A stretch of 30,333 nucleotides of DNA from positions 1-30,333 of IMG/VR virus record IMGVR_UViG_3300009183_000258. One strand, 5' to 3'. This DNA comes from a virus. This document shows, in pieces, positions 21,701 to 27,140 of this stretch; the first letter of the stretch is position 1, and each line of letters starts with the position of its first letter. The notes beneath the pieces were generated by a model. That model saw nothing but the letters and a program-made list of their open reading frames with translations. It was not told where the DNA came from and searched no databases. Made by a program: the position numbers and the translations under genes.

Positions 21701-23896
21701 ACTGGCTCAGCGAATATTAAAGTTAATAACTATGTTGCTGACGGAATCACATACGAATTTAATATTGGTCAACAAATTAACAGCAGTCAAGCAGTAATTG
21801 TAAAAGTAGATAATGAAATTAAAGATGTACGCCGCACAATTTTAACACCCCCACCGCCAACAACTATCGGTGATTACGATGTTAATTTTGTTAACGATAA
21901 GATAATATTCAATGTTGCACCGGCAGCAAAACAAATTGTTACAATTTATAGTTTTGGATTTAGTGGAACAAACATTTTAGATCTTGATTATTTTGTTGGT
22001 AATGGCACTACACAAGAATTTATTACTAAAGCGCCGTGGCTGTCAGACCTTACTTCGTTGGTATATATTGACGGGGTTCCTACATCAGTTGAATTATTTG
22101 AAACAGATCTAAGTTATGAAAGTAATAAACGAACAGGTTTACGATTTAATGTTCCACCACCAGCTAATTCAATAATTAATTTTATTGTGGTTAGCGGAAT
22201 AGAACAAACATTTGCAATAACAACAACTGAAAAAATTGCTACTGACGGTCGAGAAAATCTTGGTCCGCCTCCATTAAGCACCCCATTAGGTACTTCGACT
22301 TATTCTTTAGAAAATAAAATAGGTGATTCTAAACCTGTAGAATCTAATATGATTGTTAGAGTAAACCAAGAAATATTACCAGCGGCAAACAACAGTTATT
22401 ATAAAGTTGGCGGAAAAAATGGACAACAATTAACTTACATTATTGATGAAAATAAATTTAAACCTTATACATTAAATATTACAGACATTGTAGTTTATGT
22501 TGGTGATGTCATGTTACGTTTAGGTCCAGATTTTACAATTGATCTAAGCATAATAAATGTTAAAATTAACCGCCGTGTACGAGATTTATATTTAGGACAG
22601 ACATTGGTTGTAAGTATAGTTCCAAATAGAGATAATTTAGGACAAAGTTACATATATTTGCCAGGTGTTAATAATACCCAACCACAAATTGTATTCAACC
22701 AAATATATACAGAATCTGATACCGTTGAAGTTATTAGTTCATATAAACATGACGTGTTAGATATCCAGAGAACTACTGTAACTGCAACTACTGATATTGT
22801 AGCAACTCCTAATACTTTAGAATATTACAATTATGTTGGAGTTACTAACGGTGTTATTAAATTAGATAGAGCAGTTATTGATGAGCGTTATGTTTGGGTA
22901 ACTAAAAATAATACATTATTAACACCAAGTATAGATTTTAAACTTACTTCTGATAAACAATTTGTTAAATTAGCAGATGAACCCAACATGGGCGATGAAA
23001 TTTCCATTATGACATATAGTAACAATGTGCTAGTATCTGGAATTGCATATATGCAATTTAAAGATATGTTAAACAGAACACACTTTAAGAGATTGAGTGC
23101 TAATAAACAAACGCAACTGTTACGAGATTTAAAATACAATGATGTGGAAATTTTCCTAATTGATGCTACTAACTTTGATTTGCCTAATAAATTAAATAAT
23201 AAACCTGGCGTAGTTGAAATACGAGGCGAACGCATTGAGTATTTTGAAATTACTGGAAATATTTTACGCCAGCTCCGCCGAGGAACATTAGGAACCAGCA
23301 CCCCATTAGTACACAACGCAGGTGCATTTGCTCAAGATATCGGGCCAGGCGAAACTATACCTTATACTGACACTCTAACTATTGACAACGTTATATCAAA
23401 TGGAACTAATACTGTAAACTTAACATTTGTTCCTGGAAACTTTGATACAACATGGGAATATTTAGGAACATCAATGTCCTTAAGTAAATCATTGGAACTA
23501 GCAAAATCAGCTGTTGAAGTATTTGCAGGTGGGATTCGATTAAAGAAAAATCCGTACAAAGTTTATAGTGTTGATGTTCATCCAGAAAGTCCCGAAGGTG
23601 ATGTTGAGTTTGACGAAGAGTTTACAGTTAACAATATAACAAAAACAGTTGAGTTAACAGTGCCTGTTGCGTTTGGTACTCGAGTTACTGTAGCAAAACG
23701 CACCGGCATTGCGTGGGACTCAACAAGAAATATTTTATATACTGATAATAAGGTTGCTGGATTCTTAAAAGCTGAGCCCGGCATCTGGTATACTAGTATG
23801 AAACAGATAAGTACTGTTACACCAATCATTACAACTTCTTTTGATAGTACATCAACAGGGTTTGACAGCACAACTATAACATTTGATCAAGGATAA
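9713..23896 (+). CDS. Giant mosaic baseplate-associated structural/adhesion protein (4727 aa)
   Basis: One uninterrupted frame of 4727 codons overlaps the gp6 stop by 8 bp, the slot used by gp7 (1032 aa) in T4. I do not recognise a single named family. Visible modules are: a cupredoxin-like beta domain (about 175-270); a conserved block RASPDRNPWTRYNRWFH (near 374); a second conserved block with IQGHDGSLVLSYGDYRDD (near 1008) and SPVESAWRRSSYYPFG (near 1228); aromatic W...Y...W modules (about 1431-1473, 1561-1607, 1742-1784, 2197-2240, 3842-3887); an FG-GAP-like beta-propeller (about 2140-2660); two Gly-rich GxGY repeat pairs (about 3044-3107 and 3411-3473); many xVxVNGxxL...DY beta modules (about 700 to 4650); and a late GERIEYFEITGN/RRGTLGTSTP domain (near 4500-4540). 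There is no signal peptide and no transmembrane segment. I infer a virion baseplate or fibre protein with adhesive modules; enzymatic activity is not evident. Confidence 0.75.
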   Translation: MADSINPNNKNQSANFLPRFYRTDSNKKFTQATVDQLIQNGTVKKINGFIGRQNAKASTADDIFINAVTPNRQNYQLEPGLVVKDTLDNVTFFKDYQDYINQLTVFGSNTKNHSVVNEQEFYSWDPHIDWDKFVNFQNYYWLPFGPDVINVAGQQQAITSTYTVTLESEGDSYEYIFTPNGITRNPTLTLFKGQTYTFDIASPGNPFSIKTQRTAGTLDRYQPYGITNFAVEQGTITFTMPHDAPSVLYYVSESDINLGGVIHVKTIDENTRINVDTEISGKKSYTLPNGTPLSNGMKVKFIGNVSPEKYASGEFYVEGVGAEINLIKESDLELISAYTTSESVLFDTTPFDNLPFSDATAFAGTRDYIIINRASPDRNPWTRYNRWFHKDVINASSTYNNKVPNLDQTARAVRPIIEFEAGLKLFNFGLTATIDVDLIDNYTTDVFSTIEGAFGYNVDGTPLVNGHRILFTADTDEFVKNKIYRVEFIDVQRLNSGSRQIHLVLEEEPIEYQVAIIKQGVINQGQSYWFNGSTWIKGQQKTSLNQAPLFDIVDNNKVSYGDTSIYEGSTFVGTKLFSYKVGSGTSDTNLGFALSYKNINNIGDIVFNFNILTDTFRYKQLVDVITVNTDIGFLTRISPETRIISYTNGWKKSEVTEYQAGVRIYKNTYKTISGKQVQILNNFDIDTFDNKDDLGDLVVKVYINGIRLDKEFWDVVPGPVYKKVVLTTNIKPADVLTIKTFARQPINQNGYYEVPLNLQNNPMNNQITEFTLGEVIDHVGSIVDNLNNFNGSYPGAGNLRDLGNTTAYGTKFVQHSGPLGLSLYHITSQENNIIKALDESKEDYNKFKRNFISIIDTIGIHDTNPITQVNLILKEINKDVPKTSAYYFSDMVGSGANIYNSYTVIDYRIKTYPLSAVFNLDELSNKAVYVYLNGTQMLFDKDYTFNDQGYIEITDGVNLQNDDTITVYEYENTDGCFIPQTPTKLGIWPKYEPKIFVDTSLITPRTMIQGHDGSLVLSYGDYRDDLILELEKRIFNNVKVKYDTTIFNIHDFDPSYVRTTNYSLADFNETLAPQFFKWTGLVNKDFTKPLSYDKINPLTYNHKGYAAPDGRQIPGYWRGVYRWMLDTDRPNNAPWEMLGFTLEPVWWTSVYGPAPYTSDNKILWQDLSEGLVKEPGKPVVQLTKYVRPFLLDHIPVDENGNIISPIDAGIANGSGIENNADYVFGDVSPVESAWRRSSYYPFGFLSTILLLSPAKVIGLILDRSRIIRNLTGQLVYKDTGLRISPASVVLPSIYSSTSRVQTAGLINYIVDYILSDNLRSYNAFQYNLKNINPQLSYRLGAFTSKEKFNFLLDSKSATSTGGIFIPQEDFDVILNISSPVKKITYSGVIITRLPNGYDIKGYSKTQPYFKYYPYLKDGPTINVGGISEEFSSWTANQQYASGKIVKYNNRYYRANSTHLTIDVFEPKFYQALASLPVVGGREATLRTVWDRTTVITIPYSTKFRTVQEVVDFLLGYGECLKDQGFIFDNFNTTLEAVTNWETSAKEFLFWTTQNWASSQDKWQDWLPNVETKYQEIIKYNGEYYQAIRLSPGSSIFIDDDFEKLDGLSTVGSSVISLSPAAYSVNFSVPYTVVDDIKSAFNGYEIFKVDGSPIAPTFLNSYRSDNAVSYTPDGTDGIFGVSFYLVQKEQVILLKNTTMFNDTIYNPESGYRQERITVSSYVSTGWYGSFDAPGFIFDQAKVQEWAQWTDYALGDIVKYKEFYYSAKSQVPGTAEFNDVSWIKLAGKPKPALLPNWSYKAEQFNDFYSLDSDNFDVGQQKMAQHLIGYQKRQYLENIIKDDVSEFKFYQGMIIEKGTQNVLNKLFDVLSVEGEESLKFHEEWAIRVGQYGASSAFENIEFILDESQFKNNPQGFELVTSIDPELSDFIIRQTFNDVYLKPVGYNNNPWATVKNYNPYLRSPGYVRANEVSAVLKTIEDIANEDTANINNGDYVWVGFAPKPKDWDVFRYTPASFEVVNATHVGADQEVILEINKLATLMPGTYLGIEHVSFNGFYKVKSSILNTIILEYTQPDWQEFVPGTSVQVFILESKRVGSIDLADTVFTKKINTGELLWTDNSGDGLWATWEYNPVYQKTQLKSQAPTKGLGFGQTISLNKAGSVAAVSTNTGEISIFSKDNPSVPWVQKQTIAKPVISDNEKIWNSITVYSVNDIVFYINSWYVPTQTVPLNTPPATNLDYWDRVYYSDITAMSSDGTWLAVANPTASNVLTNEDGTVGRLGTPSELTKQGVVSIYKRDSNGVYSLVNTFVSPDPTDNELFGSALSFGNSVLFVSAIGNDNQTGRVYQFTYGQTVYGTALYNPIGSLDTVIKVTTTAGVAPGMEVVGAGFTRGQVVEEVQSPTLLKLSAAPDSEPSGRLKFVITDWSYEDLFGFSMGETVGSQFGFSLDVSNDSSTLVVSAPQDKKVFVYQIIPDAMPIHDQTITGDDLEFGYSLTISDNAEYVGISSILADNTKVDQGAVYIYKKSNDEYTITQSLTNIAPEDAGYFGSKISFMNNYNTLVVYSAAANTSVATTFDASETIFDDKLTSFSTQHKDSGRVDVYDRYNNNWVFSESLPMDNTADDRYGYSVAIGANHVFVGAPSAIDRTKAAGVIYEYSKYENRYSWEILHKEIKKVDLTKIKSAFLYNKETNKLITYLDVIDPVQGKIPGISEQEIKYKTFYDPATYSVGNSAVNVDDGMAWTKEHVGALWWDLSTVKFLDSHDNDTVYRNSSWNTLFPGSSIDIYEWVESSLLPAGWNAQADTDTGITLGISGTTLYDNSVYSVEKKYDNVSKSFRNTYFYWVKNKATVPNIATRHISAQDVSELIANPRGQGYKFLAITGTNSFSLVNVSPLLEDNNVVLSVQYWIADHQNQSVHSQWKIISRNPTTILPQSIELKWFDSLCGKDEQGRLVPDPVLAPKIKYGVENRPRQSMFVNRFEALKQLFEKVNIGLSTEQIIGQKNISLLESHDLEPNINLGLYDVVFDTDAELRFANVGRFKIAELIPIIVNGAITGVTIVSKGNGYVNAPYVDISGNGVGAKIKAIINTRGQVTGVTVITSGEGYTDATIMTLRSYCALVHSDSQALGTWSIYSYDLSTFQWSRIRSQSYDTRKYWNYIDWYATGYNAYSLVNYSVQTFVELNAVETSIGQLVKINSTSEGTWLLLRKYADSMSVDWTQSYEIVGVQNGTIQFNSSLYTFTNTSYGYDGSVYDGNIFDNSASIELRNILTCLKNNILIDTLRQQYLDLFFSSVKYAFVEQNYIDWIFKTSFVKAQHNVGELKQPITYSSDNLADFESYVSEVKPYRTKVREYVSSYSKTDKSQLSITDFDIQPVYYDGALQVIDARVIDDVIQVEQNALIQEYPWKHWVDNVGYTVTEIKLVDGGSGYRMEPVVRFSNISGSGVSARALIANGKVNRIILLTKGSGYLKAPVVLIEGGLAEGGVSATAVAIIGDSLVRSNLIKIKFDRLTQNYFITQLEETETFVGTGSRLQFPLKWAPDVRIGKAVVTVNGVSVLRDDYKLKIVKSTARGYTSYAGSITFDKAIEKNIVVVVNYIKDWSLLNAADRIQYFYNPSSGDIGKDLSQLMTGVDYGGVIINGLSLVETEGWDSVPFNNDKWDSADSTFDDYIVTVAANTHSFTLPYIPKAGTIINLYYIKQYSVEYVSNGVILDYQYDPYATSLSVYVDYTITTTALNIKGNTTLIIPNTSVVKEGDVVTTALSGVFSYGTRVESIVNGTTLKLDQILFDDIASGTNITFRKPLVKNIDYTINVIGLLTLTEAATNNSTIIITSPLDSIRLDDPEYSSVSLGDWLPSNSYIVGNVVTVKTNRYVCKTVHTSSQDFLTDTSSKWRLITPTAIIDTFVGNDEDDTITINGSYQVNAGDKFILRKNTSDGSIKPQENDYDTALIGGDLAYQSATGLRAEDIIVDGDGFVTPTSSPATEEVVPGHVFDAVSIKVYDRPTTGSANIKVNNYVADGITYEFNIGQQINSSQAVIVKVDNEIKDVRRTILTPPPPTTIGDYDVNFVNDKIIFNVAPAAKQIVTIYSFGFSGTNILDLDYFVGNGTTQEFITKAPWLSDLTSLVYIDGVPTSVELFETDLSYESNKRTGLRFNVPPPANSIINFIVVSGIEQTFAITTTEKIATDGRENLGPPPLSTPLGTSTYSLENKIGDSKPVESNMIVRVNQEILPAANNSYYKVGGKNGQQLTYIIDENKFKPYTLNITDIVVYVGDVMLRLGPDFTIDLSIINVKINRRVRDLYLGQTLVVSIVPNRDNLGQSYIYLPGVNNTQPQIVFNQIYTESDTVEVISSYKHDVLDIQRTTVTATTDIVATPNTLEYYNYVGVTNGVIKLDRAVIDERYVWVTKNNTLLTPSIDFKLTSDKQFVKLADEPNMGDEISIMTYSNNVLVSGIAYMQFKDMLNRTHFKRLSANKQTQLLRDLKYNDVEIFLIDATNFDLPNKLNNKPGVVEIRGERIEYFEITGNILRQLRRGTLGTSTPLVHNAGAFAQDIGPGETIPYTDTLTIDNVISNGTNTVNLTFVPGNFDTTWEYLGTSMSLSKSLELAKSAVEVFAGGIRLKKNPYKVYSVDVHPESPEGDVEFDEEFTVNNITKTVELTVPVAFGTRVTVAKRTGIAWDSTRNILYTDNKVAGFLKAEPGIWYTSMKQISTVTPIITTSFDSTSTGFDSTTITFDQG
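16135..17700 (+). other. FG-GAP-like beta-propeller domain inside the giant protein
   Basis: Residues about 2140-2660 of the giant protein contain blade-like repeats: GLGFGQTISLNKAGSVAAVS, LFGSALSFGNSVLFVSAIGN, GSQFGFSLDVSNDSSTLVVS, LEFGYSLTISDNAEYVGISS, YFGSKISFMNNYNTLVVYSA and RYGYSVAIGANHVFVGAPSA. Each has an aromatic-Gly-x-Ser/Gln-hydrophobic opening, a hydrophobic strand, and then xVYxYxK or similar. This spacing is that of integrin-type FG-GAP propellers. The Ca-binding DxDxDG loops of classic FG-GAP repeats are mostly degenerate here. A W...Y...W module (about 2197-2240) is inserted between the first and second blades. Confidence 0.6.
18826..20150 (+). repeat. Two pairs of GxGY...P beta repeats in the giant protein
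   Basis: The first pair lies at residues about 3044-3107 (ITGVTIVSKGNGYVNAPYVD, then VTGVTVITSGEGYTDATIMT). The second lies at about 3411-3473 (ITEIKLVDGGSGYRMEPVVR, then VNRIILLTKGSGYLKAPVVL). Each unit is a G-x-V-x-x-hydrophobic strand, a Gly-rich turn with GxGY, a second strand, and an Ala-rich connector. Similar repeats are common in marine phage fibre proteins. Confidence 0.6.
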
Positions 23897-23899
23897 AAG

Positions 23900-24805
23900 A
23901 TGGCGCAACAACTTATTCAAACAGGAATATCGGCGAATGACGGGAATGGAGATACTCTTCGTATTGCCGGCACAAAGATCAACGAAAACTTTACAGAGTT
24001 GTACGATTCTGTCTACACATTACCAACAGCAGGTGTTGGTAGTGGTGGAACATTAGGGGGTGTTAAAGTAGACGGCACCACAATTACAGTTACCAACGGA
24101 ATAATTACTGCTAACTATACCACGTATACATTACCAACTGCTAGTACAACTGTATTGGGCGGAGTTAAGATCGATGGAAGTACTATTACATTAAATGGCA
24201 GTAATCAATTAGTATCTACGCAGTACTCATTACCGGTTGCTACTACCTCCATGTCAGGCGGAGTTAAGATTGATGGAAGTACTATTACTATTTCTAACGG
24301 TGTAATCACTGCCAACTACACAAATTACACATTGCCGATAGCAACAACAAGTGTGTTAGGTGGCGTTAAGGTGGACGGAACCAGTATTTCAATAACTGAT
24401 GGGGTCATATCGTCCAGTGTGCCAACAACGTCAAGGACAACCGCTAGTGTAACTAGCGCAAGTTTAACAGCAGGATCTAGCGGAACATATACAATAACTG
24501 GATTTAAGGGATATGCATTATTAAAAATACAAACTAGTTCTGCGGCTTGGGTAACATTATATACTGACACTGCGGCTAGAACTTCAGATTCGTCAAGATC
24601 GGAAGCAGTTGATCCGTTGCCAGGATCAGGGGTAGTTGCAGAAGTTATTACAACTGGAGCAGAAACTATTGTAATTAGTCCGGGTACAATTGGTTTTAGT
24701 AATGAAGGAACGCCAACAACTAGTATTCCTATCAAGATTGTTAATAAGGGTGTATCGTCTACTACAATTACAGTAACATTAACTGTATTAAAAATTGAGG
24801 ATTAA
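23900..24805 (+). CDS. Short tail-fibre protein with four GGVK repeats
   Basis: A 301-residue fibre protein. Residues 1-35 (ANDGNGDTLRIAGTKINENF followed by TELY) are the capping segment found at the N-terminus of many marine phage fibre proteins. Residues about 40-170 hold four copies of a 33-34 residue repeat, LGGVKVDGTTITVTNG plus a TLPTAST connector, with GGVK at residues 53, 87, 120 and 154. This repeat type builds trimeric fibre shafts. Residues about 175-301 form a compact C-terminal domain (FKGYALLKIQTSSAAWVTLY, SRSEAVDPLPGSGVVAEVIT, ITVTLTVLKIED) that I recognise from marine phage fibres but cannot name; it may be the receptor-binding tip. It starts 3 bp after the giant protein. Confidence 0.7.
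   Translation: MAQQLIQTGISANDGNGDTLRIAGTKINENFTELYDSVYTLPTAGVGSGGTLGGVKVDGTTITVTNGIITANYTTYTLPTASTTVLGGVKIDGSTITLNGSNQLVSTQYSLPVATTSMSGGVKIDGSTITISNGVITANYTNYTLPIATTSVLGGVKVDGTSISITDGVISSSVPTTSRTTASVTSASLTAGSSGTYTITGFKGYALLKIQTSSAAWVTLYTDTAARTSDSSRSEAVDPLPGSGVVAEVITTGAETIVISPGTIGFSNEGTPTTSIPIKIVNKGVSSTTITVTLTVLKIED
24041..24410 (+). repeat. Tandem fibre-shaft repeat, 4 copies, period 99-102 bp
   Basis: The codons for GGVK begin at 24056, 24158, 24257 and 24359. Copies two and three are nearly identical at the DNA level over about 32 bases (24158-24189 and 24257-24288), with GGCGGAGTTAAGAT and GATGGAAGTACTATTA separated by one variable base. The other copies are conserved mainly at the protein level. 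Confidence 0.8.
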
Positions 24806-24806
24806 T

Positions 24807-26465
24807 ATGTCTGATTTAATAGAATATATTGTAACTGCTAAAACAATGGAAGATGCTACATCTTTGCTTGACGATATGGAAACGTTAGGCGGCGATTTAT
24901 ATATTCCTGATAGACAAGTTGTTGTTACTCAACGTAGAGAAATTAGTAGGAACACGCATTTTCTTATTACCGAAGACGAAGCCGAACAATTGCGTAACGA
25001 TCCGCGAGTATTGGCAGTAGAACAATTGCCAAGTGCATTAGGATTTGAAGCACTACCACATTGGACACAATCTGGTAACTTTGAAAAAAGTGCAACTATC
25101 GATACTAACGATAAAAATTGGGGATTATATAGAGTTACTGCCGGTACACCTTTATCTAATTGGGGAACCAATGGCGCATTTACACAAACAACGCAAACAG
25201 TTTCTACAACCAGTTCTGGTAAAAACGTTGACGTTGTAGTAGTTGATGCTCACATAAATTTTAACCATCCGGAGTTTGCTGTCAATACTGATGGAACGGG
25301 TGGCTCAAGAGCTATACAATATAATTGGTTCCAACATAGTGCAAGTTTAGGATATTCTACTACTGGCACATATAGCTACACAAGTATTTCTAGTAATCAC
25401 GGAACTCATACTGCCGGAACTTGTGCAGGAAATACCCAAGGATGGGCTCGAGATGCAAACATTTATAATATGGAATTTAGTTATGCAGGCGGCAACGGCC
25501 CACCTGGCTCCACCATTGACTGGTCTGTATTCATCTTTGATTATATAAGAGAGTTTCATAAAAAGAAACCAATAAATCCAGCTACTGGAAGACGTAATCC
25601 GACAGTGTGCAATAATAGTTGGGGATATTCATATGGTAACATTTCTCTCAGCGGAATTACATCGGCAACTTATCGAGGAAATACTACAGCAGTTACAGGA
25701 ATAGATGCAACTAAAAAAACTACCTTAGAAGCTAACGGTGTACCAGTGCCCGCCGGCACTTATCTTTACAGAATGCCTGCAAGATATGCCGCTTTAGATG
25801 CCGACGTTGAGGATGCAATTGCTGATGGAGTGATAGTAGTAGTTAGTGCAGGTAACAGCTATTGGCCAACTGCAATAACATCATCTCAAGATTATAATAA
25901 TAGTATGGTAATTGGCGGCGGCACATATTATCATTCTAGAGGATCTTCACCAAATAGCGATAATGCAATTTCGGTAGGGGCAACCGATACGGTAACGCAA
26001 GAATATAAAACAAATTTTACTAATTATGGATCTAGAGTATCTATTTACGCCCCAGGTAAAAACATTGTTAGCGCAGTATACGATACTACTGCCGCATCAG
26101 AGTTTGGCATTACACTAGCAAATGATCCAAGAAACTCAAGTTATAAATTAGGATCTATTTCAGGAACTAGCATGGCAGGACCGCAAGTTACTGGATGCCT
26201 TGCTTGTTTGCTAGAACAACAACCAACATTAACCCACGCTGAAGCATTATTATACTTAATTTCATCTTCTAAAAAATCACAGATAGCGTCAACAGGCGGC
26301 GGCGCCGGCGATTATACATCACTGGGTTCGGAATCAAATAACAGATATTTGTTTTATAAATTAGAACGACAGCTAACGGGCAATGTTTCTTCCCAAAATA
26401 CTTATAAACTTAGAAGTGCAACAGGTGCTGTATACCCTCGTGTACGGGTAAGAAGTAGGGGCTAA
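24807..26465 (+). CDS. Subtilisin-like serine protease (peptidase family S8)
   Basis: This 552-residue protein carries the whole S8 set. Asp147 sits in VVVVDAHI, His198 in SNHGTHTAGTCAG, Asn350 (oxyanion) in VVVVSAGNS and Ser455 in SISGTSMAGPQVTG. NNSWGYS, usual before the oxyanion region, is also present. Residues about 1-95 look like an I9-type inhibitory propeptide (HFLITEDEAEQLRNDPRVLA). There is no signal peptide or membrane segment. I place the start at ATG 24807, with TTGAGG at 24795-24800; a longer frame from TTG at 24795 would overlap the previous stop. The gene sits between a repeat fibre protein and other virion genes, so the enzyme is probably late and virion-associated. Roles could be cutting host surface protein or maturing fibre or baseplate proteins. 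The enzyme family is certain by motif; the role is inferred. Confidence 0.9.
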   Translation: MSDLIEYIVTAKTMEDATSLLDDMETLGGDLYIPDRQVVVTQRREISRNTHFLITEDEAEQLRNDPRVLAVEQLPSALGFEALPHWTQSGNFEKSATIDTNDKNWGLYRVTAGTPLSNWGTNGAFTQTTQTVSTTSSGKNVDVVVVDAHINFNHPEFAVNTDGTGGSRAIQYNWFQHSASLGYSTTGTYSYTSISSNHGTHTAGTCAGNTQGWARDANIYNMEFSYAGGNGPPGSTIDWSVFIFDYIREFHKKKPINPATGRRNPTVCNNSWGYSYGNISLSGITSATYRGNTTAVTGIDATKKTTLEANGVPVPAGTYLYRMPARYAALDADVEDAIADGVIVVVSAGNSYWPTAITSSQDYNNSMVIGGGTYYHSRGSSPNSDNAISVGATDTVTQEYKTNFTNYGSRVSIYAPGKNIVSAVYDTTAASEFGITLANDPRNSSYKLGSISGTSMAGPQVTGCLACLLEQQPTLTHAEALLYLISSSKKSQIASTGGGAGDYTSLGSESNNRYLFYKLERQLTGNVSSQNTYKLRSATGAVYPRVRVRSRG

Positions 26466-26496
26466 CGTTCAATTAAACTAGCAGATTATGGCACTA

Positions 26497-26504
26497 GATA
26501 AATA
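26497..26504 (+). promoter_or_regulatory. T4-type late promoter octamer upstream of the fibre genes
   Basis: GATAAATA, identical to the octamer before gp6, lies in the 59-bp gap after the protease and 21 nt before the ATG at 26525. The predicted start at about 26511 opens directly on an AAAGAGAGAG ribosome-binding stretch (26511-26520). No terminator hairpin is visible in this gap. Confidence 0.65.
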
Positions 26505-26524
26505 TACTATAAAGAGAGAGCATT

Positions 26525-27139
26525 ATGCAGAGTAAAGATACAACGGGAATACACTTAGAAGGTCATATTAAAATACATGATCCAGAGTCTGGCGAGATTT
26601 TTATCAATAAAAGAAATGCTGTCCACTATGAAAATATTAGTATTGCACTAGCACAAAGTTTAGCTAACAGCGGCCAGGGATTTATTTATAAAATGGCATT
26701 TGGTAACGGCGGAACAGCAGTTGACCCAACTGGTATTATTACTTACTTAACTCCCAATAGTTCTGGATCAAATGCCAGTTTATATAATGAAAGCTACACT
26801 AAGGTTGTAGATGACAGATCTAGCACAAATTCTGATCCGACAAGAAATTACATAGAAACTCGACATGTTACTGGTACAAACTACACTGACGTGTTTATTA
26901 CTTGTTTATTAGACTACGGCGAACCAAACGGCCAACAAGCATTTGATAATACTAATAATAATGAAAGTTCATTTGTTTTTGATGAATTAGGTTTAAAAAG
27001 TTTTGACTCGACAGGAACAACTGATGGGCTATTGTTAACTCACGTTGTTTTTCACCCTGTATTAAAAAGTTTAAATCGATTAATACAAATTGATTACACC
27101 GTTCGAATTCAGAGCTTAACTGGCTTAGTTGGAGTATAA
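26525..27139 (+). CDS. Unrecognised virion-like protein (204 aa)
   Basis: A 204-residue protein of no family I can name. It opens with LEGHIKIHDPESGEIFINKR and a NAVHYENISIALAQSLANS helix, then IYKMAFGNGGTAVDP (near residues 55-68). A Ser/Thr/Asn-rich middle leads to beta-rich sequence ending HPVLKSLNRLIQIDYTVRIQ. The opening (G-x-hydrophobic-D-x-x-SG-E, then NAxHxxN, then MAFGNGG) recurs in uncharacterised structural proteins of marine phages as I remember them. Its own late promoter is directly upstream and the collar fibre begins one base after its stop, so it is probably a fibre or baseplate component made late. No signal peptide or membrane segment. Confidence 0.6.
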   Translation: MQSKDTTGIHLEGHIKIHDPESGEIFINKRNAVHYENISIALAQSLANSGQGFIYKMAFGNGGTAVDPTGIITYLTPNSSGSNASLYNESYTKVVDDRSSTNSDPTRNYIETRHVTGTNYTDVFITCLLDYGEPNGQQAFDNTNNNESSFVFDELGLKSFDSTGTTDGLLLTHVVFHPVLKSLNRLIQIDYTVRIQSLTGLVGV

Positions 27140-27140
27140 C

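Noticed and set aside
24442-24458. Perfect 7-bp inverted repeat CGCTAGT-GTA-ACTAGCG between fibre repeats and C-terminal domain
   Set aside because: About two such stems are expected by chance in 30 kb for this loop size, and no T-run follows, so it is not a convincing terminator or recombination site.
24795-24806. TTG start giving the protease four extra residues
   Set aside because: ATG at 24807 has TTGAGG at 24795-24800 as ribosome-binding site and does not overlap the fibre gene stop.
27129-27140. TTG start giving the collar fibre four extra residues
   Set aside because: ATG at 27141 has GGAG at 27131-27134, and the paralogue also begins MSY.
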